The notes under the pieces are model-generated. The model was not told where the DNA came from, ran no database searches, and worked only from the letters and a program-made list of their open reading frames with translations. Position numbers and translations under genes: made by a program. A stretch of 13,320 bases of DNA, from contig CAZCDM010000048.1 of the NCBI GenBank assembly GCA_964497475.1, positions 1-13,320 of the forward strand, in the 5' to 3' direction. The DNA is from CAZCDM01 sp964497475. Lineage in GTDB: Bacteria > Planctomycetota > Phycisphaerae > SM23-33. This document shows, piece after piece, positions 6,546-13,157 of the stretch; positions within the stretch are counted from its first letter, which is position 1; every line of letters begins with the position of its first letter.

Positions 6546-7481
6546 ATGATCCTCTTCTGCGGACGCAGCAATCTGCCGCTGGGCCATAAGATTGCCGACT
6601 ACCTCGGCATGAGCCTCGGCGAGGCGAAGATCTACAGCTTCCCCGACGGCGAACTGATGATCAAACTCGAGGAAGACATCCGCGGGCGGGACGTGTTCAT
6701 CATCCAGCCGACCTGCCAGCCGGTCAACGAGTCGGTCATGGAGCTGCTGATTTTCATCGACTGCATTCGCCGCGCCTCGGCCAATCGCATCACGACCGTG
6801 CTGCCGTACTTCGGCTATGCCCGGCAGGACCGCAAAGACGAAGGGCGCACCCCGATTACCGCCAAGCTGATCGCCAACATGATCGCCTCGGCCGGGGCCG
6901 ACCGCGTCCTGACGCTGGACCTCCACGCCAATCAGATCCAGGGCTTTTTCGACATCCCGGTCGACAACCTCCTGGCCGAGCCGGTCCTCAGCCGCTATTA
7001 CGCCGACAAGCACATCGAGGACCTCGTGCTCGTCAGCCCGGATGTGGGCAACGTCAAGCGGGCGCGGGTCTACGCCCAACGCCTCGGCGGCGAGCTGGCC
7101 ATCATCAACAAGCGGCGCATCAGCGGCTCGGAGGTCGAGAGCAGCTCGCTGATCGGCGATGTGCGAAACAAGACCGTGCTGATGGTTGATGACATGATCT
7201 CCACGGCCGGGACGGTGTGCAGCTCGGCCGAGCTGTGTCGGGAATTGGGCGCCACGCAGGTTTTCGTCGGCGCGACCCACGGCGTGCTGTGCGGCCCGGC
7301 CGTCGAACGCCTCGCCAACGCCCCTATCGACGAAATCACCGTCACCGATACCATCCCCATCCCCCAGGAGAAAAAGGAAGGCATCGGCAAGCTGAAAGTT
7401 CTGAGCATCTCGGCCCTGCTGGGCGAGGCGATCCATCGCATCCACAATAACGAATCGGTAAGCAGTCTGTTTTTACGATAA
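6546..7481 (+). CDS. prs: Ribose-phosphate pyrophosphokinase (PRPP synthetase)
   Basis: 311 aa, normal length for the class I enzyme, which makes PRPP from ribose 5-phosphate and ATP for nucleotide, histidine and NAD synthesis in the cytoplasm. Hallmarks: FPDGE near the N-terminus, YFGYARQDRK with the flexible-loop residues Arg93-Lys97, TLDLHANQIQGFF, the SPDVGNVKRA motif and the PRPP-binding loop VLMVDDMISTAGT (Asp215, Asp216). It ends with NESVSSLF, which is nearly universal in Prs. GGAGG at 6534-6538 is well placed for the ATG. It lies 73 nt after tRNA-Gln without an obvious terminator, so the upstream promoter may also serve it. It opens the prs-rplY-pth-rpsF run. Confidence 0.97.
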   Translation: MILFCGRSNLPLGHKIADYLGMSLGEAKIYSFPDGELMIKLEEDIRGRDVFIIQPTCQPVNESVMELLIFIDCIRRASANRITTVLPYFGYARQDRKDEGRTPITAKLIANMIASAGADRVLTLDLHANQIQGFFDIPVDNLLAEPVLSRYYADKHIEDLVLVSPDVGNVKRARVYAQRLGGELAIINKRRISGSEVESSSLIGDVRNKTVLMVDDMISTAGTVCSSAELCRELGATQVFVGATHGVLCGPAVERLANAPIDEITVTDTIPIPQEKKEGIGKLKVLSISALLGEAIHRIHNNESVSSLFLR

Positions 7482-7485
7482 CCCC

Positions 7486-7500
7486 GCCGGACAGACCGGC
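7486..7500 (+). other. Small hairpin between prs and rplY
   Basis: GCCGG (7486-7490), loop ACAGA, CCGGC (7496-7500), directly followed by the AGGAG ribosome binding site (7503-7507) of rplY. There is no T-run, so it is not a terminator; it might stabilise the prs mRNA end or tune access to the rplY site. Confidence 0.3.
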
Positions 7501-7517
7501 ACAGGAGAAACAACCCC

Positions 7518-8165
7518 ATGGCAACGTTGAAAGCAGCCAAACGTGACCAGATCGGCAGCCGCAAAGCCACCCACCTGCGCCGCGAGGGCAAGATCCCCGC
7601 GGTGCTCTACGGGCACGGCCAGCCGACCGAATCCATCAGCCTGGAAGGGCATGACGTGGAACTGGCCATCCTCCACGGCGAGCGCGTTCTGGACCTCGCA
7701 CTGGACGGCAAGGACCAGACCGTCATGTTCAAGGACGTACAGTACGATACGTTCGGCCAGGAGATTCTCCACGTGGACCTCGCCCGCGTCGATCTCGACG
7801 AGCGCGTCGAGGTGGCCGTGTCGGTCCTCCTCGTCGGCACACCCGCCGGGGCCAAGGACGGAGGCGTCCTCGAACAGCCCTGCAACGAAATCAACATCGA
7901 AGTGCCCGTCCGCAGCATTCCCGAAGAACTTCGCGTGCAGGTCAACGAGATGGAACTGTGGGACCGCATCCAGCTCGGCGAGATCGAGCTGCCCCAGGGC
8001 GCGACGCTCATCGACGACCCCGAAGAGGTGCTCTGTTCCTGCATCGAGGTCCAGGAAGAGCTGCCCGAAGAGGGCGAGGAAGAAGTGGACATGCTCGCCG
8101 AGCCGGAAGTCATCGGTGCCTCCGACGACGAGGAAGGCGACGCGGACGAATCCGAGGAAGGCTAG
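7518..8165 (+). CDS. rplY: 50S ribosomal protein L25, long Ctc/TL5 form
   Basis: 215 aa. The N-terminal domain (about 1-92) is the L25 fold that binds 5S rRNA: LKAAKRDQIGSRKATHLRREGKIPAVLYG, then FKDVQYDTFGQEILHVDLARV. The C-terminal domain (about 93-185) is the Ctc/TL5 extension with VAVSVLLVGTPAGAKDGGVLEQ and the PQGATLIDDPEE block. The final 35 residues or so are strongly acidic (mostly Glu and Asp). The order prs-rplY-pth is common in bacteria and supports the call. AGGAG at 7503-7507 precedes the ATG by 10 bases. The stop is three bases before the pth start, so the two are probably translated together. Confidence 0.95.
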   Translation: MATLKAAKRDQIGSRKATHLRREGKIPAVLYGHGQPTESISLEGHDVELAILHGERVLDLALDGKDQTVMFKDVQYDTFGQEILHVDLARVDLDERVEVAVSVLLVGTPAGAKDGGVLEQPCNEINIEVPVRSIPEELRVQVNEMELWDRIQLGEIELPQGATLIDDPEEVLCSCIEVQEELPEEGEEEVDMLAEPEVIGASDDEEGDADESEEG

Positions 8166-8168
8166 CCC

Positions 8169-8783
8169 GTGGCCGAGCCATCGGCCAGCTCGTGGCGGTT
8201 CCTCGTGGGCCTGGGCAATCCCGGGCGGAAGTACCGCGACACCCGCCACAACGTTGGCTTCGGCGTGCTGGACGAGCTGGTCCGCCGCTGGTGCCTCGAC
8301 GACGGCCGGGCCGCCTTCGACGGGCGGTTCTGGGATACGCAGAGGTCCGCGGGCGATGAGGCCCGCGGGCGGGTGGGGCTACTGGCCCCGATGACATACA
8401 TGAACAACTCCGGCCAGGCGGTCAGGCAGGTGATGCAATTTTACAAAGCCCAGCCCGACCAGCTGCTGGTGATATACGATGACGTCGCCCTGGAAACCGG
8501 GCGGCTTCGCATCCGCCCCGGCGGATCGGCGGCGGGCCATAACGGCCTGGACGACATCCTCCGGGCCTGCGGGACCGACCAGGTGCCGCGACTGCGGGTC
8601 GGCATCGGCCAGCCACCCGGCCGGATGGAACGGAAAGACTACGTCCTGGGCACGTTCCGGGACAAGGAAATCGAGCTGATCGCACCGGCGATTGTCCGGG
8701 CGGCCGACGCGGCCGAGCGATGGCTCACTGACGACATGCAATCGGTAATGGAATCAACCAACGCGCCCTGCGATCAGGGCTAA
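8169..8783 (+). CDS. pth: Peptidyl-tRNA hydrolase
   Basis: 204 aa with a GTG start three bases after the rplY stop; no better ATG lies before the conserved GLGNPG. The enzyme cleaves peptidyl-tRNA released by stalled ribosomes and recycles tRNA. Motifs: FLVGLGNPG (Asn17), DTRHNVGF with catalytic His27, PMTYMNNSG, LVIYDDVAL (Asp104/Asp105) and GGSAAGHNGLDDI. All active-site residues of the family are present. Residues 34-50 form a slightly variable insert. Translational coupling to rplY is likely. A tight hairpin, GCCCTG-CGAT-CAGGGC (8765-8780), sits on the last codons right before the stop, without a T-run. Confidence 0.96.
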   Translation: MAEPSASSWRFLVGLGNPGRKYRDTRHNVGFGVLDELVRRWCLDDGRAAFDGRFWDTQRSAGDEARGRVGLLAPMTYMNNSGQAVRQVMQFYKAQPDQLLVIYDDVALETGRLRIRPGGSAAGHNGLDDILRACGTDQVPRLRVGIGQPPGRMERKDYVLGTFRDKEIELIAPAIVRAADAAERWLTDDMQSVMESTNAPCDQG

Positions 8784-8803
8784 GGAACAATCAGGAAACC
8801 ACC

Positions 8804-9349
8804 ATGGAAAAGACACAGACGTACGAAGCGATGTTCCTCCTCGATGCCGGCAAAGGGCACGAGCAAAACGCCGAACCCATCCAGCGCGTCCTGGATCGCG
8901 CCGGGGCGGAGGTCCTGGCCATCAAGCCGTGGGAAGAGCGCAGGCTGGCCTATGAAATCGAAGGCCGAAAGCGAGGCCTCTACATGCTCACCTACTTCCA
9001 GCTCGACCCGGCCAAGGTCGCCGAGCTCGAACACGACAGCACGCTCGCCGACGACATCCTCCGCGTGTTAGTCCTCCGCAAGGACGACCTCACCGACGAG
9101 GAACTCAACGCCGAAACCCCCGCCATGCTCGGCCCGGTCGACAGCGATGAGGATGCCGAGGACTCCGGCAAGGGCAGCCCCAAGGCCAACTCCCGCGCTG
9201 ACGATAGCGACAACGATGCCGACCACGACAGCGATGACGATTCGGACGATGACTCAGATGACGATGCCGACGACGACAGCGATGACGATTCAGACGATGA
9301 CTCGGATGACGATGCCGACGACGACAGCGAAGAGGACGACGACAAATAA
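8804..9349 (+). CDS. rpsF: 30S ribosomal protein S6 with long Asp/Ser repeat tail
   Basis: 181 aa, against about 95-135 in most bacteria. Residues 1-97 are the S6 core: YEAMFLLDAG, then KPWEERRLAYEIEGRKRGLYMLTYFQ, then DDILRVLVLR. S6 pairs with S18 on the platform of the small subunit. Residues about 100-181 are a disordered acidic tail that is almost only Asp and Ser at its end. From residue 138 it consists of 16-residue units (DADxDSDD followed by two DSDD), encoded by a 48-bp DNA repeat. In E. coli the shorter Glu tail of S6 is extended by RimK; whether this Asp/Ser tail is modified is unknown. AGGAAA (8793-8798) precedes the ATG. The gene is first in the conserved rpsF-ssb-rpsR-rplI order. 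Confidence 0.95.
   Translation: MEKTQTYEAMFLLDAGKGHEQNAEPIQRVLDRAGAEVLAIKPWEERRLAYEIEGRKRGLYMLTYFQLDPAKVAELEHDSTLADDILRVLVLRKDDLTDEELNAETPAMLGPVDSDEDAEDSGKGSPKANSRADDSDNDADHDSDDDSDDDSDDDADDDSDDDSDDDSDDDADDDSEEDDDK
9215..9346 (+). repeat. 48-bp tandem repeat encoding the S6 acidic tail
   Basis: Units start at 9215, 9263 and 9311. The first two are 48 bp each and differ at three positions; the third is cut short at about 30 bp by the end of the gene. Within each unit a 12-bp sub-period (four residues, DSDD-like) is visible. The reading frame is kept, as expected for a repeat that grows or shrinks by whole units. Confidence 0.9.
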
Positions 9350-9363
9350 CCCCACCCGGACCC

Positions 9364-9382
9364 GCTCGGGCTTGGCCCGGGC
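9364..9382 (+). other. Hairpin between rpsF and ssb
   Basis: GCTCGGGC (9364-9371), loop TTG, GCCCGGGC (9375-9382): eight pairs including one G-U. It has no following T-run. It may protect the rpsF end of the mRNA or mark a processing point inside the operon; no known ribosomal-protein leader is recognised. Confidence 0.35.
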
Positions 9383-9417
9383 AGGTCACACCCGCCGATC
9401 CCCGGCAGGAGGCCGAC

Positions 9418-9906
9418 ATGGCTAGCTTCAACAAAGTGATTCTCATGGGCAACCTCACGCGCGACCCGCAACTGAGCTACCTGCCCAGCCAGACCCCGGT
9501 CGTCGAGATCGGCCTGGCCGTCAACCGCACCTACCGCACCCAGGACGGTCAGCAGCGCGAAGACGTCTGCTTCGTCGACTGCCGCTGCTTCGGCCGCCAG
9601 GCCGAGGTCATCAACCAATACCTCAAAAAGGGGCGTCCCGTCCTCGTGGAAGGCCGACTCGAACTCGACCGCTGGGAAGATCAGCAGGGCAATAAGCGCA
9701 GCAAGCACCGCGTCTTCATCGAACGCTTCAGCTTTGTCGATGGCGGCCAGGGCGGCAGCGGCCAAGGCAACCAGGGCGGCGGCGGCGGCGGTGGTAACTA
9801 CCAGAACAACAACCAGGCCTCCAACGCCCCACAGATGGGCGGCAACCAGGCCCCGCCCAGCAGCTACGACGAAGACTCCGCCACCGGCGAAGACATCCCC
9901 TTCTAA
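9418..9906 (+). CDS. ssb: Single-stranded DNA-binding protein
   Basis: 162 aa. Residues 1 to about 107 are the OB-fold: FNKVILMGNLTRDPQL, VVEIGLAVNR, then VDCRCFGRQAEVINQYLKKG and LVEGRLELDRWED. A linker rich in Gly, Gln and Asn (about 110-145) leads to an acidic end and the tip EDIPF. This tip matches the SSB C-terminal peptide that recruits replication and repair proteins. The protein binds single-stranded DNA at forks and repair sites. AGGAGG (9407-9412) is five bases before the ATG. Placement between rpsF and rpsR is the classic bacterial arrangement. Confidence 0.97.
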   Translation: MASFNKVILMGNLTRDPQLSYLPSQTPVVEIGLAVNRTYRTQDGQQREDVCFVDCRCFGRQAEVINQYLKKGRPVLVEGRLELDRWEDQQGNKRSKHRVFIERFSFVDGGQGGSGQGNQGGGGGGGNYQNNNQASNAPQMGGNQAPPSSYDEDSATGEDIPF

Positions 9907-9956
9907 CACAGACCAACCCCACACCGAATTCAACCTGCATACGTAAAGGATAGACC

Positions 9957-10211
9957 ATGGCACGATTCAAACGGAAAACCAAAGGCAAGCGAAAAAGTGC
10001 ACGCGTCCGCGAGCAGGCCAAGTGCCGCTACTGCCGAGACAAACTCGCCGAGGCCGACTACAAAGACATCGCCCGGCTGACCAAGCAGACCACCCAGCAG
10101 GGCAAGCTCTTCAGCCGGAAACGCAGCGGCAACTGCGCCCGGCACCAGCGCAGCGTCACCCGCGCTCTCAAGCGAGCCCGCTTCCTCGGCCTGATGCCCT
10201 ACGTCGGCTGA
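9957..10211 (+). CDS. rpsR: 30S ribosomal protein S18, zinc-binding type
   Basis: 84 aa, normal length. The body has DYKDIARLTKQTTQQGKLFSRKRSG followed by the basic end TRALKRARFLGLMPYV, typical of S18. Cys23, Cys26, Cys60 and His63 (CRYC then CARH) form a probable zinc site, so this is the C+ paralogue form rather than the cysteine-free form made by many bacteria under zinc limitation. It binds S6 and 16S rRNA on the small subunit. AAAGGA (9945-9950) precedes the ATG. Confidence 0.97.
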   Translation: MARFKRKTKGKRKSARVREQAKCRYCRDKLAEADYKDIARLTKQTTQQGKLFSRKRSGNCARHQRSVTRALKRARFLGLMPYVG

Positions 10212-10231
10212 GCCTGAAAGGAACACACACC

Positions 10232-10822
10232 ATGAAATTGCTTCTGAGACGAAAAGTCAGCAAGCTCGGCACGATCGGCGACCTCGTCGAGGTCAAGGAC
10301 GGCTACGCCCGAAACTACCTCCTTCCGCAGGGCCTGGCCATCGCACCCTCCGAGCAGAACATCAAGCAGGTCGAGTCCGAAAAGGCACGTTACCTCGAAG
10401 AGCTCGCCAAGCAGCGAGCCGAACTCCAGGTCCGCGCCGATGCCGTCAACGGCAAGGAAATCACCATCGCCAGCCGAGCCAACGAGGAAGGTCTGCTCTA
10501 CGGCTCCGTCGGCCCGGCACAGATCGCCGCCGCCCTCACCGAAGGCGGCTGGGCCATCAACCCCGACGAGGTCACCCTCGCCGAGCCCATCCGAAAGCTC
10601 GACAAGCACGACGTCACGATCGAGTTCGACGATGACATCACCGCCACCGTCGGCGTCTGGGTCGTGCCCCTCCGCGAGGACGGCACGGCCGGCGAGCCGG
10701 GCGACATCCCCACCCCCATCCCGCCGACCGAGGACATCCTCGAACAGGTCGACCGCGTCGAACCCGGCGGCGCCGAGGACGACGCACCGGCCGAGGACGA
10801 CGAGGAACCCACCGCCGAGTAA
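10232..10822 (+). CDS. rplI: 50S ribosomal protein L9 with acidic C-terminal extension
   Basis: 196 aa from the ATG at 10232, with AAAGGA at 10217-10222; L9 is usually about 150 aa. Residues 1 to about 40 are the rRNA-binding N-domain (LGTIGDLVEVKDGYARNYLLPQG). Residues about 42-75 form the long connecting helix and about 80-150 the C-domain (LYGSVGPAQIAAAL, then DVTIEFDDDITATVGVWVVP). About 45 extra residues follow, rich in Glu, Asp and Pro, with no known domain. The start is 20 nt after rpsR, so the two are probably in one transcript. L9 sits near the L1 stalk and affects reading-frame keeping. Confidence 0.96.
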   Translation: MKLLLRRKVSKLGTIGDLVEVKDGYARNYLLPQGLAIAPSEQNIKQVESEKARYLEELAKQRAELQVRADAVNGKEITIASRANEEGLLYGSVGPAQIAAALTEGGWAINPDEVTLAEPIRKLDKHDVTIEFDDDITATVGVWVVPLREDGTAGEPGDIPTPIPPTEDILEQVDRVEPGGAEDDAPAEDDEEPTAE

Positions 10823-11177
10823 TCCTCGCCGAACGTAAAATAGGTACTCGACCGTGATGGGTCGTGTAGCACAGCCGCCCCCGGCTGGGGTTGTTCCTCC
10901 TTTCTTTGTGCCTCTGTGGCATGGCTGGCGGGGGTCCCATCCCGCCAGCGATGGCGACGCGACCCTGCTGTTGAGGCGGCGGGACAGGAGCCCCGCCACC
11001 CGGATATTGTGTAGTCCCGCCACCCGGAGGTTGGCCTCGCGTGTAGCACAGCCGCCCCCGGCCGGTTTGCTGAACCGCATCGAGGGGCGAGCTGTTGACA
11101 AAAAGTTTGGCTCGGGGCAACCCTCGCAGCGGCCGGGGGTTGGAAAAACGTCCCGCCGCAACGCATACCCCGCCCGC
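10823..11177. repeat. Intergenic repeats and palindromes between rplI and dnaB
   Basis: No believable gene lies between rplI and dnaB. A 22-bp word beginning GTGTAGCACAGCC is repeated exactly at 10864-10885 and 11041-11062; a related GTGTAG word followed by CCCGCCACCCGGA occurs near 11010. The first copy contains the hairpin CAGCCG-CCCC-CGGCTG (10872-10887), which could end the rplI transcript although only a weak T-rich stretch follows. GCTGGCGGG (10924-10932) and CCCGCCAGC (10941-10949) form a 9-bp stem with an 8-nt loop. The make-up is like dispersed REP-type elements. Confidence 0.6.
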
Positions 11178-11205
11178 TTGCATCGCCGCCCGCGAGGAGT
11201 ACACT
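11178..11205 (+). promoter_or_regulatory. Probable dnaB promoter
   Basis: TTGCAT (11178-11183), 16-bp spacer, TACACT (11200-11205). The expected start near 11212 gives a leader of about 49 nt to the dnaB GTG. Together with the 438-bp repeat-filled gap this suggests that dnaB is expressed apart from rplI. Confidence 0.45.
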
Positions 11206-11250
11206 GGACCAATCGGCCCGACGGACGGGCCCCCAACCGCCACCCTGTCA

Positions 11251-11256
11251 GGGAGG
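11251..11256 (+). promoter_or_regulatory. Ribosome binding site fixing the dnaB GTG start
   Basis: GGGAGG lies four bases before the GTG at 11261. An ATG two bases earlier (11259) is in another frame that closes at 11369, so GTG is the real start. Confidence 0.7.
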
Positions 11257-11260
11257 ACAT

Positions 11261-12649
11261 GTGGACTACCAATCGACCGGCCCAGCCGAGGCACCCGCCG
11301 CCGACGCACAGCTCCAGAAGCTCGTGCCCCAGTCCATCGAAGCCGAAGCCTCCGTCCTCGGCGCGATGATGCTCGACGGGCTCTGCATCGACATCGTCGC
11401 CAACATCCTCCAGGGCGACTACTTCCACCGCCCGGCCCACCAGGCCATCTTCCAGATGCTCCTGGAAATGCGCGACGCCGGCGAGCCGATCGACCTCGTC
11501 ACCCTCCGCGAAGCCCTCACCCGCACCAAACAGCTCGACGCCGTCGGCGGCGTGGAGTACCTCGTCGAACTCGCCGAGGGAACCCCTGGAACCAGCAACG
11601 TCGAATACTACGCCGGCATCGTACGCGACAAGGCCCTGCTGCGACAGCTCATCCGCGCCAGCCGAGATATCATCAACGAAGCGTACGACTCCACCGACCC
11701 GGCCGCCGAGGTCATCGACCGCGCCGAATCCACCGTCTTCCGCATCTCCGAACAGAAACTCGACGACGACGTATCCGAGCTCCGCACCCTGCTGGCCCAG
11801 ACCTTCGAAAACCTCCAGGAGCACGAGGGCAAGGCCATCACCGGCCTGTCCACCGGCTACGCCCAGCTCGACGAAATGACCGCCGGCTTCCAGAACGGCG
11901 AAATGATCATCCTCGCCGCAAGGCCCTCCATGGGCAAAACCGCTCTCCTGCTGAACCTCGCCGAGTACATGTCCGTCGTCGACCATCGCCCCATCGCATT
12001 CTTCAGCCTGGAAATGTCCCGCCACCAGATCACCCAGCGACTCCTGGCCAGCCACGCCCAGTTCAACCTGCGGAACATGCGGCGAACCGTCATCAGCCCC
12101 GAAGCCTGGACCCAACTTCAAACCGCCGCCGGCGCCCTCGAACAAGCCCCCTTCTTCATCGACGACTCGAGCATGCTCACCCCCCTGCAGCTTCGCGCCA
12201 AATGCCGCCGCCTCCACGCCGACAAAAACATCCAGGCCGTCTTCATCGACTACCTCCAGCTCATGAGCCCCCCAGGCGGCGTCGGCAACCAGACCAAACG
12301 CCACGAGCAGATCGGCGAGATGTCCCGCTCGCTCAAAGCCCTCGCCCGCGAACTCAACGTCCCCGTCGTCTGCGCCGCCCAGCTCAACCGTGGCCCCACC
12401 GATCGACCCACCCATCGGCCTCGCATGAGCGACCTCCGCGAATCCGGCAGCATCGAGCAGGACGCCGACGTCGTCGCCCTGCTGCACAACGAGGACTATT
12501 ACCATCGCGGCGAGGTCGACTACCCCCAAACCGGCGTGACCGAACTCATCGTCGAAAAGCAGCGTAACGGCCCGACCGGCGTGGTCAACCTCATCTTCCG
12601 CCCCGAGTGCACCCGATTCGAACAAGCCGCACCAGACCACGTCGCATAA
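11261..12649 (+). CDS. dnaB: Replicative DNA helicase DnaB
   Basis: 462 aa, normal length, GTG start. The N-terminal domain (about 18-125) holds PQSIEAEASVLGAMMLD and the helices that bind primase. The RecA-like ATPase domain (about 190-455) holds GLSTGYAQLDEMTAGFQ, Walker A ARPSMGKT (Lys226), FSLEMSRHQITQRLLAS, Walker B VFIDYLQLM (Asp330), then AAQLNRG and RMSDLRESGSIEQDADVV and a closing EKQRNGPTGVVNL. All ATPase motifs are intact and there is no intein, which this gene often carries in other bacteria. As a hexamer it unwinds DNA ahead of the replication fork. Its place after rpsF-ssb-rpsR-rplI is conserved in many bacteria. Confidence 0.97.
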   Translation: MDYQSTGPAEAPAADAQLQKLVPQSIEAEASVLGAMMLDGLCIDIVANILQGDYFHRPAHQAIFQMLLEMRDAGEPIDLVTLREALTRTKQLDAVGGVEYLVELAEGTPGTSNVEYYAGIVRDKALLRQLIRASRDIINEAYDSTDPAAEVIDRAESTVFRISEQKLDDDVSELRTLLAQTFENLQEHEGKAITGLSTGYAQLDEMTAGFQNGEMIILAARPSMGKTALLLNLAEYMSVVDHRPIAFFSLEMSRHQITQRLLASHAQFNLRNMRRTVISPEAWTQLQTAAGALEQAPFFIDDSSMLTPLQLRAKCRRLHADKNIQAVFIDYLQLMSPPGGVGNQTKRHEQIGEMSRSLKALARELNVPVVCAAQLNRGPTDRPTHRPRMSDLRESGSIEQDADVVALLHNEDYYHRGEVDYPQTGVTELIVEKQRNGPTGVVNLIFRPECTRFEQAAPDHVA

Positions 12650-13144
12650 CATGCCATCGTTATCGCTTCACTATTGGCCGGTAGCCGGGCTGCGGGTAGA
12701 CTTGTTGGATGTCACGGCCATCCTGGCCGTGCCTGGCAGAAATTCACGGCCGACACGGCCGTGACACCCGGCCGGGGTTTGACAGCCAGAACCATAGCGG
12801 CCTCCGGCAGGGCCGAAGGCCCGAAACAGGAATAGCCCCCGGCGTCAGCCGGGGGTATGCGGCCATATGAAAATCAGCCCCGAAGGGGCGGCACGATTCA
12901 TCCGACGTCTCGCCCCTTCGGGGCGGTCAGGTTTGGGGCCTCCTGCCGTGGGCTCGCGCCCACGGCTATTCCTGTCAGGCCCCGGCGGGGCCATGACACC
13001 TGTCGGCCTTTCGGGGCTGCGATTTGCGGAATCCGGATACCGTGGCTTCCTCCTTCGCCAAGGCTGCGGGAGGACAAGTACGGCCCGGCTGAACCCTTTC
13101 GCCGCTTCGCGGCTGGCTGACATGCAAATCGGCGGACGATGCAA
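12650..13144. repeat. Cluster of short GC-rich palindromes, no gene
   Basis: About 500 bp with at least nine inverted repeats with short loops: 12713-12731, 12745-12763, 12810-12822, 12836-12855 (8-bp stem, GTCA loop), 12877-12889 (GCCCC-GAA-GGGGC), 12911-12925 (the reverse complement of the previous one, extended), 12945-12966 (9-bp stem, TCGC loop), 12973-12998 (5 plus 6 pairs with a bulged A) and 13101-13113. The first two share the word CACGGCC. Several could end dnaB transcription, though none has a T-run. Open frames here are low-complexity and are not believed. The look is that of dispersed repeats often seen between planctomycete genes. Confidence 0.75.
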
Positions 13145-13150
13145 TACAAT
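13145..13150 (+). promoter_or_regulatory. Possible -10 box of the last gene
   Basis: TACAAT seven bases before the ATG at 13158, so the expected start is one base ahead of the ATG. No good -35 box lies at 16-18 bp. There is no ribosome binding site, which again suggests a leaderless mRNA. Confidence 0.3.
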
Positions 13151-13157
13151 GGGCTCC

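Noticed and set aside
11095..11100. Perfect TTGACA before dnaB as a promoter
   Set aside because: No -10 like sequence lies 16-18 bp downstream; the pair at 11178-11205 is a better candidate.
10854..11369. 171-codon frame across the rplI-dnaB gap
   Set aside because: Composed of repeat sequence and ends inside dnaB in another frame; the ribosome binding site better fits the dnaB GTG.
10199..12652. 817-codon open frame on the minus strand across rplI, the gap and dnaB
   Set aside because: It is antisense to clear rplI and dnaB, has no known domain and is low in complexity. High-GC codon use leaves such frames open by chance.
10823..13144. CRISPR array in the repeat-rich gaps
   Set aside because: Repeats are few, irregularly spaced and palindromic, without unique spacers of even length or cas genes.
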